From Planctomycetota bacterium (GTDB lineage Bacteria > Planctomycetota > Planctomycetia > Isosphaerales > Isosphaeraceae): a stretch of 16,038 nt of DNA. The notes beneath the pieces were generated by a model. The model was not told the DNA's origin. It saw only the letters and a list, made by a program, of their open reading frames with translations, and ran no database searches. Both the position numbers and the translations under genes were made by a program. Of this stretch, positions 14,060 through 16,038 are shown one piece after another. Positions within the stretch are counted from its first letter, which is position 1. Each line of letters starts with the position of its first letter. The stretch lies in assembly GCA_021777685.1 (NCBI GenBank), contig JAJYDH010000089.1, forward strand, positions 1 through 16,038. Reading direction: 5' to 3'.

Positions 14060-15619
14060 TCATGTTCTCGGCCTCGGGCCGTGCTCAAGATAGTCGAGGA
14101 ACGCCTTATCCAGCTCTGGGTAGGGGATTCCGACCCGATCTTCCAGGATCCGGCCGGACCCTCCCCGGAATCGCCCCCGATAGGCGTCTCGGACGTAGTC
14201 CAGGAAGCCCTCTCGGTGGCGTTCGCCGTCGGCCTGCATCAGGAAGACCGCGAGTGCCATCGCCTCGGCGTAATGGAGGTAGAAGTCACCCTCCCAGAAC
14301 CTCGCCTGGTTCATGGCGACGAACGGCTCGATCGGTATGAACTCTTGCTGCTGGACCAGGCGTCGCTTCGCCTGCGCGATCCGGGCCCCGACCAGCCCGC
14401 CGATCCTGAGCGAGCCGTCGGGGCCGAGCTGGAGGGTCTCGAAGTAGGTCCCCAGCCCTTCGAAGAACCAGTAGTTGCCGACGTTCCTCGCGTGGTCATC
14501 AGGGCCGGCCGACTCGAACAGGAGCTGGTGCGACGCCTCGTGAAAGAGCGTCTGGGTGACGTCGAGCTGGCCGCCGACGTCGTTGAAGAAGTAGCTCACG
14601 CCCCCGAATTGCTTCGACTCCTTCCTTGGAACGTAGGTCCCAAGGCTCTTCCGTGCTCCCTCCCCCTGGAACGGGGCGAGGAATTCGGCGTATTCGTCGC
14701 GCGTGGCGAAGAAGTAGACCTGGAAAGGCTTCCGGACGCCCGGGAGGGCCGGCTGGAGCTTCGGGTTCCGGTAGCGCTGGGCGAGCGGGAGGTTCTCGGG
14801 ACCGAGGACGTCGGCCATGAGGGCGAAGAACAACTGGTGCAAGGCCTCCAGCTTCCGGCCGAACGAGATGGCCTGAGAGAGCGGGACGTTGGTCCGGATG
14901 AAGAAATGCTCGGTGGGGATCTGCCAGGCGGTCGCCCACTGGCCGCGGAGGGCGTCGGCCTCGGCGGCGGGGAGCCAGCCCTTCCGATCGCGCGTCGGCA
15001 GCTCGCCGCGCCTTAAGTGAGGGACCCAATCGGCCGGGACCCAGCCGTAAGTCGGGTCCAGGACGTTCCCATCGGCGAGCATCTTCGCGGCGTAGGGGGT
15101 GGCCCAGCCCCCATTTCGCGGGACAAATCCCAGGAGACGGCGGGCCTCGGCGTGGTCGGATAGACGGTCCAGGACGCCTCGGAGGCATTCGTCGGCGAGC
15201 GCGAACGAGGAGCCCGGGGGCCGGGCGGACCTCGCGGCCAGGTCGAACAAGGCTCGCGCGGCGTCGGCCCGGATCGCGTCGGCCTCGGCCTGACCGGCCC
15301 GGCCGACCTCGACGTTGGCCAGCCCCCTGGGGCGGGCCTCGACGACCTCCGGGAGCAGGTTGAACCTCGACGAGCCGTCGGCCGCGGGCCCATCGGCCGA
15401 GCCGGACGCGACTTCATCGGCCTCGGCCGCCTTGCCTCCGGCCCGGAGCCGGTCGGAAAGGGCGTGGAGTCGCTTCCGTTCGCCGGCCAGGATCGCGTCC
15501 CGCTCGGCTCGCAATCCCGCCGATTTCGCCTGGTTCGCCTGCGGGGGCGGGATCTGGGGCGTCAGGAGGGTCGTCAAGGCCCAGTATCCGGCCGACAGGA
15601 GCGTGGTAGCCAGCGTCAC
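14060..15619 (-). CDS. DUF1570-type zinc metallopeptidase, probably exported
   Basis: A putative gluzincin of 519 residues. HEASH (360-364) is the HExxH zinc site. The downstream glutamate Glu387 in WFFEGLGTYFE is the likely third ligand. This arrangement is typical of the planctomycete-rich DUF1570 family, whose substrates are unknown. Residues about 35-165 are charged and helical. Residues 4-20 are hydrophobic and followed by a Pro-rich stretch, consistent with a signal anchor. The only standard start in frame is GTG at 15619, with a G-run upstream. This start gives a signal with no basic residues, yet the in-frame codons just upstream encode RPRKRRTPDRTG and the frame closes at a TAA (15691-15689). 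The true start is therefore unsettled. The 3' end faces rpsR across the shared stem-loop. Confidence 0.82.
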   Translation of the reverse strand: MTLATTLLSAGYWALTTLLTPQIPPPQANQAKSAGLRAERDAILAGERKRLHALSDRLRAGGKAAEADEVASGSADGPAADGSSRFNLLPEVVEARPRGLANVEVGRAGQAEADAIRADAARALFDLAARSARPPGSSFALADECLRGVLDRLSDHAEARRLLGFVPRNGGWATPYAAKMLADGNVLDPTYGWVPADWVPHLRRGELPTRDRKGWLPAAEADALRGQWATAWQIPTEHFFIRTNVPLSQAISFGRKLEALHQLFFALMADVLGPENLPLAQRYRNPKLQPALPGVRKPFQVYFFATRDEYAEFLAPFQGEGARKSLGTYVPRKESKQFGGVSYFFNDVGGQLDVTQTLFHEASHQLLFESAGPDDHARNVGNYWFFEGLGTYFETLQLGPDGSLRIGGLVGARIAQAKRRLVQQQEFIPIEPFVAMNQARFWEGDFYLHYAEAMALAVFLMQADGERHREGFLDYVRDAYRGRFRGGSGRILEDRVGIPYPELDKAFLDYLEHGPRPRT

Positions 15620-15800
15620 GAGGACCCCCGTCCGATCTGGAGTGCGTCGTTTTCGGGGTCGACCGACCGGCGCCCCTCGAGATTCATTTTATCGGCGGTC
15701 GCCCCGCGCATCTGCCCTGGACTCTCGGGCCGATCCCTGGCACGATCCCGCCGCAGGTCCCCGACCCGGAGAACCTTGAGGCGAAAGGAGATTGCCCGAG

Positions 15801-16038
15801 ATGTCCATTCCTCGTCGACGCATCCCGACTCCGGCGGCCCTGACGATCGGCCTGGCGCTGGGATGGTTCCTGGCCGGGCACCGGCCGCCGGTCGCCCGCG
15901 CGGTGGGCGGCGACCGCTTCGGCGATTACTCGCTGACCACCGGGCCGATCCAGGTCCAGTACAACGAGCGGACCAAGACTCAAGGCTCGCAAGAGGCCAT
16001 CTATTACCTCGACTGGTCGGGCGGCCGGCTGGTGGCGA
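15801..16038 (+). CDS. Exported protein of unknown function, 3'-truncated by window edge
   Basis: The frame opens at an ATG with AAAGGAG (15784-15790) ten bases upstream and runs off the window after 79 codons. The N-terminus MSIPRRRIPTPAALTIGLAL is a good signal peptide with a basic start and a hydrophobic core, and a probable cleavage after VARA (about residue 34). The mature part begins GGDRFGDYSLTTGPIQVQYN and continues to YYLDWSGGRL, which suggests beta-strand structure. I do not recognise a named family, although short exported proteins of this flavour occur in planctomycetes. It diverges from the DUF1570 gene, with about 180 bases between starts. Confidence 0.8.
   Translation, partial: MSIPRRRIPTPAALTIGLALGWFLAGHRPPVARAVGGDRFGDYSLTTGPIQVQYNERTKTQGSQEAIYYLDWSGGRLVA

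Noticed and set aside
1..16038. CRISPR array, prophage, toxin-antitoxin or retron-like system
   Set aside because: No regular repeats with spacers, integrase, reverse transcriptase, phage structural gene or paired small toxin-antitoxin genes were seen.

Overview
The window looks like ordinary chromosomal DNA from a high-GC planctomycete, most likely of the Isosphaeraceae type. I infer this from protein content, not from any search. The signs are two proteins with the planctomycete LEPR-XLL-like N-terminal signature, a PEP-CTERM protein with HAF repeats, a DUF1570-type metallopeptidase, a strong GC bias at third codon positions, and a zinc-type ribosomal protein S18 encoded on its own. I saw no rRNA, tRNA, CRISPR array, intact insertion sequence, prophage or recognisable defence cassette.

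Layout. Bases 1-2050 (+) carry the 3' part of cysS followed by ruvC. A stand-alone response-regulator receiver (2081-2497, -) converges on ruvC. After a short gene-poor stretch and a good sigma70-like promoter (2743-2772), a forward run holds a fused ThiS-ThiG thiazole synthase, a five-segment membrane protein of unknown function, and a DinG/XPD-family helicase (to 6772). Bases 6769-10416 (-) hold four reverse-strand genes. In transcription order these are a CYTH/class IV adenylate cyclase-like protein, a secreted LEPR-XLL protein with an Ig-like C-terminus, a 47-residue very basic protein, and a LEPR-XLL alpha/beta hydrolase. A secreted dienelactone hydrolase-like esterase (10532-11764, +) diverges from the CYTH gene. 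About 460 bp of lower-GC DNA with no recognisable gene follows, then a promoter and the PEP-CTERM/HAF protein (12311-13531), then rpsR with its own promoter (13729-13971). rpsR converges with a DUF1570 metallopeptidase (14060-15619, -), and a perfect 14-bp stem-loop lies between them. The last gene (15801 onward, +) is an exported protein cut by the window edge.

How the genes work together. The housekeeping genes (cysS, ruvC, thiSG, helicase, rpsR) are scattered among genes for exported proteins, without classical operons. cysS-ruvC and thiSG-membrane protein-helicase are the only runs tight enough to be transcription units. The exported set uses at least three kinds of N- or C-terminal signal (classical signal peptide, LEPR-XLL-like, PEP-CTERM), consistent with the complex planctomycete envelope.

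I found no convincing multi-gene system that is new. The points most worth checking are the internal Gly-Gly in the ThiS-ThiG fusion, the helicase Fe-S site in which the first cysteine is a serine, and the 47-residue basic protein.
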